Source: Bacillota bacterium
GTDB taxonomy: Bacteria > Bacillota > Clostridia > Acetivibrionales > DSM-1351
DNA length: 7,451 bases
Direction: 5' to 3'
Assembly: GCA_023391425.1 (NCBI GenBank)
Contig: JAEWAX010000162.1
Coordinates: 1 to 7,451 of the forward strand
Of this stretch, positions 1-7,285 are shown piece by piece (the stretch's first letter is position 1; each line of letters starts with the position of its first letter). A program made the translations under genes and the position numbers. The notes beneath the pieces are model-generated. The model did not search any database, was not told the origin of the DNA, and saw only the letters and a program-made list of their open reading frames with translations.

Positions 1-2
1 CT

Positions 3-3000
3 GTAGCTAATTTCACAGTAGAAAAAAACCGTAATGTAAAAATAATGGTTTTATCTGATTACACAGGCTCAGATATAGCAAATCTTAAAAATTCAATCAC
101 AAGTATGAAAAGTGAACTCGCTAATGACGCTAAGATTGATGTTCAATATATAACACCAACAGATATTACTATTGGTACACAAAATGGTATGAAAATAATG
201 AACACCTGGGGTATGAAGGTATATGGTAAATATTCATGGTCAGGATACATAGAAGGAACTACATCTGAGGGATTTCCTATCTATAACGATAGACCATTGG
301 TAAATGAGACAATGGAGGTATTTTCACATTCACCAACACGTTATTTATTAGAGGGTGAAAAGCCAACTGACGTATACAAAGTACCAACTTCCTTTAAAGC
401 ATCTGAGCCAAAATATCACTCCACTGACCACACAAGTACAACATATATAGTATATAATTTTTTTAATAGTGATGGATTATGCGATGGTAGTACTGCTATT
501 AACACTGATATAGTAAATTCATATGATAGTACTAGTCATACATCTAAAACTATAATCTCCGGACCAACATTTACTTATGATAATTTTTGGTCTATTATGC
601 GTTCAGATGAAATACCAGTTACTAACACAGTAATGGGTTGGGACTTGTCAAAGATTAACTATAACACCACAGATAATGCAGATTACACGGACACATATAT
701 TGTATTTGCAATGAATAATGAAGACACTAATTATTTTTCTCAAACACACCCTAACACATACAAATTAGGTCAGCTTAGAAATGACACAAACTTTGGTAAA
801 TACATAAAAGATACCAATGCAAGGGTATACTCTATATGTTCTAACACCCTTGAAAATATAAACCTATCAACAAACGCTAAGTATCCTATTACATTTAACT
901 CAACCCAACAAAATACTTCTATTAAAGATTTAATTAATAACAGCATTGACGGAAGAAGTTTTGGTACTAAAAATATAACTAGTCTTGTAAATAAAATAAA
1001 AGAAAATATAAAGAAACCAAGTAATGGTAACATAGACATGATAGTAGCAACAGACAAAGATGTTGAAAGCACCAATAATTTCATTGAAAGTGTAAAGAAT
1101 AATGTAAGTGCAGACGTGGATGTTCAAACAAATATTGTTGATAAATCTTCATTAGAAGATACCCCTGCATGGACTAAATATGTAGTTAACGGTAAATATA
1201 GAAATATATTTACCATACGTAAAGATGTAACTCTTGTACTCATGGATAACGGTGAGCTTTGGGCTATGGGAAGTAATTTTGCGGGTGGAAGTGATTCTAT
1301 TGATTCATATGGAAATGTTCTTGACCCCCCTAAGTACGGTTTACTTGGTGTTGGTTCTAATGCTGAAAGTGTTATTCATCTTGTTAAAATAGCTACAGGA
1401 GTAAAAGATGCTACTATAGTAGACGCTACTAATTATGACTCATTAATTGTTTTAAAAAACGATGGAACAGTATGGATATCTGGTTATGTAGATGAATATT
1501 ATCGTAATGATAAGAAATATAATATTATTTATAATACACTCACTCAAACAGGTGCATTTGGTTATGTTTATCGCATACTTTCTGGCTATTCTAATACGTT
1601 TAATTATGAAACGTATGATGGTAAAATTCATAATAAGTATATTGGTTCAAACTACGGGGACTACCAAGAAGAAGATATGAATGCACCTTGCTATGCTCCG
1701 TATGAACCATCTTCCTCAATGGTAAAATATATTAGTGGTGAGTATTACATACTTGAAGATGGAACTATATACAAAAAGAGTAGATACCGAAATGATGCAT
1801 ATTATCCTTATGTAACTTCTAAGATTGGTAAAACACCTTCACCTATAAGAGAAATAGGCGGTGGACTTATGTATTGTGAGGATAATAATATTTATAAACT
1901 TTCAGATTTAACAAAAAAATTAAACACAAATCCAGTAAAACAGGTGTTCTTAGATTCTGGTTACTTTGTAGAGAGTGATTCAAATGTTTATAGGTACTAC
2001 ATAAGATATGATTATAATAATCAAGAAGTAATTACAAAAATAACTTCAAATGTAGATAAAATATTATTTGTAGAAAAATACATAGATTGTTATGGTAGAG
2101 TATGTCCAGAAGGAACAATTGTAAAGAATCTCAATGGGGAAATTAAAATAGTTGGACAAGTTAGTGATATAAATAAACTTCCTCAAACAGATACTTTTTA
2201 TTATGATAAGAATAACGACACAGTAGATTTTAGTTGTAACAACACCGCGGCGGATTACTTACAAATAGGAAACTATTTTGCATATATCACTAAAAGCGGT
2301 GAATTATATGCGCCGATTGTACAAAACAACATTGGTAAATTAGAAAGCCAAGGAAAATTTAACCAAATTTTAAGTAGTTCCATTTCTCCTGTTAAAGCTT
2401 TCTCAAAATCAAGAATATTAAACACAACATTGAGAGAAGGTTCAGAAAGATATTTTATATACATATCAGATACCATTAAACAGGATACTTATTTCAGCAC
2501 CACACCAGACTATTTTCTATTTGGAAATTTAGACAGTACAATTTTGAACTATTTAAAGGCAAATAATTTTAACATTTACGTTGTAACACCACAGCAAGCA
2601 TTAGATTTAAAGCTTCAATATCCATATGTACCTACAAATATTCAACAATATACTTTAAGAGATTTAGTTAATAACACCACAAAGGACAGTTCAATATGCA
2701 AAAACACAAATGAGATTGTTTCTCTCATATCAAGGAAATATTCAATGTATGCAAAACAAGGAAGTACAACATTAACATTATTGGTGGACGAGGAAGGCAT
2801 GAATTATAGCCTTGTATACAGAGACTTTGAAAATGACCCAAAATACGCTGATAGGTGGAAGTATACACATGATGATACTTATTTTGATAACCCTAATGGA
2901 CTAGCAAATTACTCTGGTCAATGGCTTACAACACCTGCATACTCATTTAGTAAGGTCGGTAAATATTCAGTGGTAAGTCAATTTAGGGATAATCCTAAAG

Positions 3001-4496
3001 ATGTTTCCAGTTTTGATAACTATAGGCTTTGGTCAAATGTATCTGCTCCTGCAACTATTATAGTTCACCGTAGACCTATAGCAAACTTTAATACTCAAAT
3101 AGTTAGCAAAGCAGGAACTGATGTTACTTTGTCTTACATAGACTATTCCTACGATATCGACCATAATATTTCAAGAACTGATAAGGGAATTGTAGCAAGA
3201 AGTTGGCAATATAGAAAACAGGGTGAAGACACATGGATTGAAGGTAAGCCAATAAACTTAGAATACAATTCAGGAGTATATCAGATTAGATTAAAGGTAA
3301 GAGACATTGAAGGAGCTTGGAGCAAACCCTACATAGACACAATAGATACTGCTAATTTAATACCTACAATAGATGCCAGTCCTACAGAGTATAATGGTGC
3401 TGGGCCAATTAATATTATAATAACAGCTAGTGATCATGGGGAAGGTGATTTGGTTTTAGCAAGCTCAACATATTCACCTAAAACAAGATATGCATTAACA
3501 AATAGCTCAGCAAAACCATCTAGCGGCTGGAATGATTTACCTTCTAAGACATATACACTTCCAACAATCACAACAGCTGGTACATATTATCTCCACATGG
3601 AAGCCTATGATGCTTCTGGCCAAAGATTTTATAGAGTACGAGGCCCATATATAATAAGCTTACCACCAACAATAGATGCCAGTCCTACAACATTCAATGG
3701 TTTTGGACCACTTAATATTATTATAACTGCAAATGACAATGGGGAAAATGATTTGGTACTAGCAGGTTCATCATATTCACCTAGTACAAGATATGCTCTC
3801 ACTTATAGTGCAATAAAACCGTTAAGTGGTTGGAAGGACTTGTCTGCAAAAGTATACAATTTGCCATCGATTACAGCAGCTGGTACATATTATCTACATA
3901 TGGAAGCCTATGATACTTCTGGACAAAGCTTTTACAGAGTAAGAGGTCCATATACTGTTGAAACACTAAAAGCGTCACATTTCTATATTACAATGATGCT
4001 GGATATTGGCTGGAGATCTTATTATTTTGATGTAGATAATGGAATAGATGATAATCACGACGGAAAAATAGATAAATATCCAAAACGTATTAATACAGAC
4101 ATTGGCACTATGAAGATGCCAATTAACTACTTTAATATGGTTGGATATACAAAGACATATTTAAAAGCAGGGTATAAGGTAAAGGGTAAGATAGACATTA
4201 TTGGTAATCCAGACTGGGCAAAGTTTGATATTAACTATATAAAAGAGGGTAAAACTTATACCGATACAGTATCTTTAACAAAATCAACAGGAGACACTTT
4301 TACATTTGAGTGGATTGTTCCATTAGAAACCGATACAAAAACTTTTGTTAGCTTCGATTTAATCACTAAAAAAGGCGATAAAACATATGGTAACGAGAAA
4401 TGGCTTGATACCTGGGATGCAAGAAATACATCTAGATTAGTTTTTTATGTAAAGGGCAAAGCAACAGATGATATAATTTATGTTCAAAGCCAATAA
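3..4496 (+). CDS. Giant modular surface-type protein with vWA-like alpha/beta modules, RCC1-like propeller and PKD/Ig-like repeats (5' partial)
   Basis: The frame is open from base 3, and the ATG at 45 has no ribosome binding site and lies inside a beta strand (NVKIMVLSD), so the true start is upstream. Numbering from that ATG, 1483 residues are visible. Residues about 1-45 and 329-375 are similar strand-helix-strand units (IMVLSD and MIVATD). Residues 216-320 and 802-895 are a second related pair that recall von Willebrand A folds. Between 380 and 760 I count about seven blade-like motifs such as NGELWAMG (402) and DGTVWISG (473), suggesting an RCC1-like propeller. Residues 930-1000 carry YSGQWL, RDNPKD and FDNYRLWS. 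A PKD-like segment (1001-1104), two 101-residue repeats and a terminal domain with a DDNHDGKID calcium-loop-like motif (1335-1343) follow. No transmembrane segment, LPXTG or SLH anchor is visible. From memory it recalls clostridial Athe_2463-type proteins, which is unverified. Export and a binding role are inferred, and the function is unknown. Confidence 0.8.
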   Translation, partial: VANFTVEKNRNVKIMVLSDYTGSDIANLKNSITSMKSELANDAKIDVQYITPTDITIGTQNGMKIMNTWGMKVYGKYSWSGYIEGTTSEGFPIYNDRPLVNETMEVFSHSPTRYLLEGEKPTDVYKVPTSFKASEPKYHSTDHTSTTYIVYNFFNSDGLCDGSTAINTDIVNSYDSTSHTSKTIISGPTFTYDNFWSIMRSDEIPVTNTVMGWDLSKINYNTTDNADYTDTYIVFAMNNEDTNYFSQTHPNTYKLGQLRNDTNFGKYIKDTNARVYSICSNTLENINLSTNAKYPITFNSTQQNTSIKDLINNSIDGRSFGTKNITSLVNKIKENIKKPSNGNIDMIVATDKDVESTNNFIESVKNNVSADVDVQTNIVDKSSLEDTPAWTKYVVNGKYRNIFTIRKDVTLVLMDNGELWAMGSNFAGGSDSIDSYGNVLDPPKYGLLGVGSNAESVIHLVKIATGVKDATIVDATNYDSLIVLKNDGTVWISGYVDEYYRNDKKYNIIYNTLTQTGAFGYVYRILSGYSNTFNYETYDGKIHNKYIGSNYGDYQEEDMNAPCYAPYEPSSSMVKYISGEYYILEDGTIYKKSRYRNDAYYPYVTSKIGKTPSPIREIGGGLMYCEDNNIYKLSDLTKKLNTNPVKQVFLDSGYFVESDSNVYRYYIRYDYNNQEVITKITSNVDKILFVEKYIDCYGRVCPEGTIVKNLNGEIKIVGQVSDINKLPQTDTFYYDKNNDTVDFSCNNTAADYLQIGNYFAYITKSGELYAPIVQNNIGKLESQGKFNQILSSSISPVKAFSKSRILNTTLREGSERYFIYISDTIKQDTYFSTTPDYFLFGNLDSTILNYLKANNFNIYVVTPQQALDLKLQYPYVPTNIQQYTLRDLVNNTTKDSSICKNTNEIVSLISRKYSMYAKQGSTTLTLLVDEEGMNYSLVYRDFENDPKYADRWKYTHDDTYFDNPNGLANYSGQWLTTPAYSFSKVGKYSVVSQFRDNPKDVSSFDNYRLWSNVSAPATIIVHRRPIANFNTQIVSKAGTDVTLSYIDYSYDIDHNISRTDKGIVARSWQYRKQGEDTWIEGKPINLEYNSGVYQIRLKVRDIEGAWSKPYIDTIDTANLIPTIDASPTEYNGAGPINIIITASDHGEGDLVLASSTYSPKTRYALTNSSAKPSSGWNDLPSKTYTLPTITTAGTYYLHMEAYDASGQRFYRVRGPYIISLPPTIDASPTTFNGFGPLNIIITANDNGENDLVLAGSSYSPSTRYALTYSAIKPLSGWKDLSAKVYNLPSITAAGTYYLHMEAYDTSGQSFYRVRGPYTVETLKASHFYITMMLDIGWRSYYFDVDNGIDDNHDGKIDKYPKRINTDIGTMKMPINYFNMVGYTKTYLKAGYKVKGKIDIIGNPDWAKFDINYIKEGKTYTDTVSLTKSTGDTFTFEWIVPLETDTKTFVSFDLITKKGDKTYGNEKWLDTWDARNTSRLVFYVKGKATDDIIYVQSQ
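3360..3965 (+). repeat. Two tandem 101-codon repeats inside the surface-protein gene
   Basis: Codons 1106-1206 and 1207-1307 of the large gene are a head-to-tail duplication with a 303-base offset and no indels across most of the unit. Both copies contain PTIDASPT, the INIIITA or LNIIITA strand, TRYALT, GTYYLHMEAYD and FYRVRGPY. DNA identity is patchy but high in places, for example identical 20-base stretches at 3366 and 3669. The fold is probably immunoglobulin-like, judging from the beta-rich pattern and the GTYYLHMEAYD strand, which resembles the last strands of PKD or Ig-like domains. Repeats of this kind usually act as stalks in surface proteins. Confidence 0.85.
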
Positions 4497-5694
4497 AATA
4501 GACAATGTCTATTCTATAACATACCTTGAACGCTACATTCGTGACATATCAAAAAAGATAAGAGCAAACCTTAGATTCAAAATTGAACAGGGTGAGTATA
4601 TAGGAAATGCACCATATGGCTATGTTAAGTCAATAAATGAGAAAAATAAGCTAGTAATTGATGCAAGAACTGCTTCAGTAGTTAGAGAAATTTATAGTCT
4701 ATATAAAAAAGGGTATGGTTATGCAGCAATAGCTAATATGCTAAATGAAAAAGGATATCCATCACCATCATCGAAGAATTCAGACATACCAATAACCCCT
4801 TGGAATCAAGTGTCAGTTCAAAGAATTCTGTGCAATCGCGTATATATTGGAGATACAGTGCAAGGTGTAAGTGAAAAAATAAGCTTTAAGAATAAGAAAA
4901 CCAGAAGACTCCCATTTGATAAATGGATAATAACAACCAACACACATGAGCCTATTGTCACTAATGGAGACTTTGATGAGGTGCAAAAGCTTAGGGCAAA
5001 AAAACGCTCAAATCAGGGTTATAACAGGAGTACACTACATCTTTTGAGCAACCTTATATACTGCGGAAAATGTGGTAAAGTAATGTATGTCAGAGTGAGG
5101 AAAGATAGACCTGTAGGATATATATGTAGCACTTATACAAAAAATGGTTGTGATGCTTGTTCTAGTCATTATGTTGCTGAACAGTCAATAATAGATGTGA
5201 TTACAAAGGAATTGCTTGAAATGCTCTCGAATAGAGAGCTAATTGATAGCTTTCAAATGAATTATAAAAATGGTGATGATCAGGAAATAAAACGAATAGA
5301 AATGGTGCAAAAACTTGAGCAGCAAATTATTTTGAAGCAAAAGCAACAGGATACACTGTATAGCGACAGGCTTGAGGAAAAAATATCAGAACAGCTTTTT
5401 ATCAGAATGAACCAGGTAATAGAGTCACGAATAAATCTGCTTAAGCAAGAATTGCAAAAGCTCAAAGAAGAAGAAACTAAATTAAATGATAAAATGCATA
5501 TTATAGATAATTTTATAAGTAAAATAAAGAGCCAAGGCATTAATAAAAACATTATAGATTTAATGGTTAGTAGAATTATAGTATATGACAGTAACGACAA
5601 TGTTGAATCAATTGGAACTACTATTAATAATGAAGAGCTAAATAACGGTCTAATAGTAATTGAATATAACTTTAACAACTGGAGGGAAGTTTAA
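4480..5694 (+). CDS. Large serine recombinase, C-terminal fragment lacking the catalytic domain (probable pseudogene)
   Basis: Intact large serine recombinases of about 500-550 residues cut and rejoin DNA with an N-terminal resolvase domain. Here homology begins only at its last helix (ERYIRDISKKIRANL, residues 17-31). The linker to GEYIGNAPYGY (38-48), a recombinase DNA-binding domain (about 45-145), a zinc ribbon with cysteines 195, 198, 216 and 224 or 227, and a charged coiled coil (about 268-345) follow. The catalytic serine and arginines are absent, and no reading frame upstream encodes them. The ATG at 4480 overlaps the end of the preceding gene by 17 bases, lacks a ribosome binding site, and gives about 16 residues unlike the family. 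The next in-frame Met is residue 87, so translation is doubtful. The remaining 390 codons have no stop or frameshift, suggesting a recent truncation or a retained DNA-binding role. It cannot recombine DNA alone. Confidence 0.88.
   Translation: MFKANKIDNVYSITYLERYIRDISKKIRANLRFKIEQGEYIGNAPYGYVKSINEKNKLVIDARTASVVREIYSLYKKGYGYAAIANMLNEKGYPSPSSKNSDIPITPWNQVSVQRILCNRVYIGDTVQGVSEKISFKNKKTRRLPFDKWIITTNTHEPIVTNGDFDEVQKLRAKKRSNQGYNRSTLHLLSNLIYCGKCGKVMYVRVRKDRPVGYICSTYTKNGCDACSSHYVAEQSIIDVITKELLEMLSNRELIDSFQMNYKNGDDQEIKRIEMVQKLEQQIILKQKQQDTLYSDRLEEKISEQLFIRMNQVIESRINLLKQELQKLKEEETKLNDKMHIIDNFISKIKSQGINKNIIDLMVSRIIVYDSNDNVESIGTTINNEELNNGLIVIEYNFNNWREV
4497..4513. repeat. Short palindrome at the surface-protein/recombinase junction
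   Basis: Seven-base perfect arms (AATAGAC and GTCTATT) flank a three-base centre. The palindrome starts directly after the TAA of the large gene and ends just before recombinase homology begins. It lacks a GC-rich stem and a T-run, so it is a poor intrinsic terminator. Its position makes it a candidate breakpoint scar, but a palindrome this short can arise by chance in AT-rich DNA. Confidence 0.5.
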
Positions 5695-5699
5695 ACCAT

Positions 5700-5804
5700 A
5701 TTAAAATGCTTTTCAAATATTAGATATAATTTGATATGTACCCCCTTTACTGGACCAAAACCAGTAAAGGGGGTACATATCAAACATTTGGGGTGCATTT
5801 TAAT
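5700..5804. repeat. Long inverted repeat between convergent genes (24-bp perfect core arms)
   Basis: Bases 5730-5753 and 5761-5784 are perfect reverse complements of 24 bases around a 7-base centre (ACCAAAA). Outside these, 5714-5718 pairs with 5786-5790, and ATTAAAATGC at 5700-5709 pairs with GCATTTTAAT at 5795-5804. The whole 105 bases can therefore form one imperfect hairpin. It begins 6 bases after the recombinase stop and ends 70 bases before the apgM stop codon, between two converging genes. It could act as a bidirectional terminator, but neither side has a T-run directly after the stem. The TGTA...TACA ends inside the core arms resemble paired insertion-sequence termini, so a MITE or IS scar is an alternative. 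No transposase gene is present. Confidence 0.85.
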
Positions 5805-5874
5805 GAAGGGAACTCTTTTATCTTAAATACCTTTTTTAATTGCTTTAAATTTTACAGTCTTTAAACATAATTTG

Positions 5875-7089
5875 TTAAAATGACCCTTTAATAAATAAAT
5901 CCATCAATTTATAGCCATCTTCTATGAAGATACCAGATTTTTTAGCCTCAAATTCATCATAACTTAAAGCAGGTGAAGTTATTTCATTGGTGCTATCATA
6001 TATGATGAAAGGAACTGGATCAGAGGTGTGGGTTCGCAGACTCAAAGGAGTTGGGTGGTCTGGAAGCACCAATACCTTATATTCCTTATATTTCTTGAGC
6101 CCATCTAAAATTGGAGCAACCACCTGAGAATCCAATAACTCTATAGATTTAACCTTATTATCTATTTCATGTCTATGTCCACATTCGTCTGGTGCTTCTA
6201 AATGAACATAAACAAAGTCTTTACCACTGTCTATGGCTTCAATTGCAGCTTTTGCCTTACCAATGAAATTAGTATCTATATTACCAGTAACACCATCAAC
6301 ATCAATGGAATCAAGTCCGGCACAAATACCAATTCCCTTTAAAAGGTCAACAGCAGATATTACAGCACCAGATTTATTGTATTTTTCTTGGAAGGAGGAT
6401 AGTGCAGGCTTTTTGCCTTCACCCCAAAGCCATATAGAGTTTGCAGACCTGAGCCCACGTGCCTTTCTAGCTAAGTTAACTGGATGATTTTTTAATATAT
6501 CATAGCTTTTCTTCATTAAATCAAGCAATAAGCCTGATTCTTCTTTTGGAAGATACTCAGTAATTTTTCTTTCAGATATATCATGTGGGGGAGTACAACC
6601 AAGTCCAGTTTTACCGTTGCTCCAAACCATACAATGTCTGTAGCTTATTCCCGGGTAGAAATTTATATTGTCACGCTTAAGTGCAGTATTTACTGCTTCA
6701 ATCAGAATTCTAGCTTCATCAGTTGAAATCTCATCTGAACTATAATCAATCATGGTTTTATCAGCATAATCATCCTCTGCTTCAGACAGATGAACCAGAT
6801 TACATCTGAGAGCAACATCTGTAGGTGATAGTTCAATACCCATGCTTACAGCTTCTAATGGTGAACGACCAGTGTAATAAATTTTAGGGCTATAACCCAT
6901 TACAGAAAGATTAGCAGCATCACTACCTGGTGCTATCCCATCTGGAACTGTTTTCACTAGACCTACCGTTCCTTTTGTTGCCAACATATCAATGTTTGGT
7001 TTTTTAGCATATTGAAGAGGAGTCTTATTATCTAACTCTGGCATTCGGTAATCAGCCATGCCATCTCCTAAAATTACAACATATTTCAT
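5875..7089 (-). CDS. apgM: Cofactor-independent phosphoglycerate mutase, archaeal type (or proposed homoserine kinase)
   Basis: This is a full-length 404-residue member of the alkaline-phosphatase superfamily, COG3635 type, predicted to be cytosolic. Known apgM proteins interconvert 3- and 2-phosphoglycerate in glycolysis without 2,3-bisphosphoglycerate. A close bacterial subgroup has been proposed to be a homoserine kinase in threonine synthesis. The metal and active-site residues are present: GDGMAD with Asp9, APGSDAANLSVMGY with nucleophile Ser56, HLEAPDECGHRHE with Asp301 and His305, LPDHPTP with Asp344 and His345, and THTSDPVPF with His354. The ATG at 7089 is chosen because an AAAGGA ribosome binding site precedes it and the family N-terminus MKYVVILGDG starts there. 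The gene lies downstream of glnS on the same strand, separated by 196 bases that may carry regulation. No key residue is missing. The substrate cannot be decided from this window because no threonine gene is in view. Confidence 0.93.
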   Translation of the reverse strand: MKYVVILGDGMADYRMPELDNKTPLQYAKKPNIDMLATKGTVGLVKTVPDGIAPGSDAANLSVMGYSPKIYYTGRSPLEAVSMGIELSPTDVALRCNLVHLSEAEDDYADKTMIDYSSDEISTDEARILIEAVNTALKRDNINFYPGISYRHCMVWSNGKTGLGCTPPHDISERKITEYLPKEESGLLLDLMKKSYDILKNHPVNLARKARGLRSANSIWLWGEGKKPALSSFQEKYNKSGAVISAVDLLKGIGICAGLDSIDVDGVTGNIDTNFIGKAKAAIEAIDSGKDFVYVHLEAPDECGHRHEIDNKVKSIELLDSQVVAPILDGLKKYKEYKVLVLPDHPTPLSLRTHTSDPVPFIIYDSTNEITSPALSYDEFEAKKSGIFIEDGYKLMDLFIKGSF

Positions 7090-7100
7090 TTAAAATCATA

Positions 7101-7106
7101 TCCTTT
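7101..7106 (-). promoter_or_regulatory. Ribosome binding site of apgM
   Basis: On the minus strand AAAGGA lies 11 bases before the ATG at 7089. The spacing is slightly long, but no other in-frame start with a better site is nearby, so it supports the chosen start. Confidence 0.7.
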
Positions 7107-7143
7107 ACGTATTAAAATGATTTTTTTAACTTTCGTAATTAAA

Positions 7144-7207
7144 ATAGCTACCAGTCGCAGGACGGTTATGATGCGCGTCCCAGTGGATGAATATACCACC
7201 CTGCTAT
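7144..7207 (-). promoter_or_regulatory. Foldable intergenic RNA element between glnS and apgM
   Basis: Read on the minus strand, ATAGC (7207-7203) can pair with GCTAT (7148-7144). This closes two internal hairpins: GTGG/CCAC (7199-7196 with 7186-7183) and GGACG/CGTCC (7180-7176 with 7164-7160). A competing pairing, GCAGG (7204-7200) with CCTGC (7161-7157), would exclude the closing stem and the second hairpin. A short TTTT follows the closing stem. AGGGTGGTA (7202-7194) matches the start of the T-box consensus, but the rest of the consensus and a stem I are missing. It could be a weak terminator for glnS, a degenerate leader element controlling apgM, or chance structure. It is the most GC-rich patch of an otherwise AT-rich spacer. 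Confidence 0.4.
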
Positions 7208-7216
7208 GATTAGTAA

Positions 7217-7261
7217 CTATAACTACTAAAGCTATAACTACTAAAGCTATAACTACTAAAG
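7217..7261. repeat. Three perfect 15-bp tandem repeats
   Basis: The unit CTATAACTACTAAAG occurs three times head to tail without mismatch at 7217, 7232 and 7247, and a shortened TATAACT follows at 7262. The array lies in the glnS-apgM spacer, 24 bases from the glnS stop. It is non-coding, and its length may vary between strains by slippage. Confidence 0.95.
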
Positions 7262-7285
7262 TATAACTTCGAGAGTTAAAATAAA

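Noticed and set aside
45..47. ATG at 45 as the start of the large gene
   Set aside because: No ribosome binding site precedes it, the same frame is open to the window edge, and it lies within a beta strand continuous with the upstream codons.
171..2690. Recurrent TAACACCA-like words in the large gene
   Set aside because: They fall in different codon contexts of a Thr/Asn-rich protein with biased codon use and show no regular spacing, so composition explains them.
6233..6487. Plus-strand open frame inside apgM
   Set aside because: It is antisense to a well-conserved gene, has no ribosome binding site and encodes no recognisable protein.
7194..7202. A genuine T-box riboswitch
   Set aside because: Only the first nine bases of the consensus match. 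The ACCGCG part, the specifier stem I and a standard terminator are missing, and the space to the glnS stop is too short for a full leader.
7144..7207. A tRNA gene in the glnS-apgM spacer
   Set aside because: The length and closing stem are suggestive, but there is no T-loop motif and no D-arm or anticodon arm on either strand.
7264..7278. Hairpin TAACT-TCGAG-AGTTA after the glnS stop as a terminator
   Set aside because: The stem has five weak pairs and no T-run follows on the minus strand.
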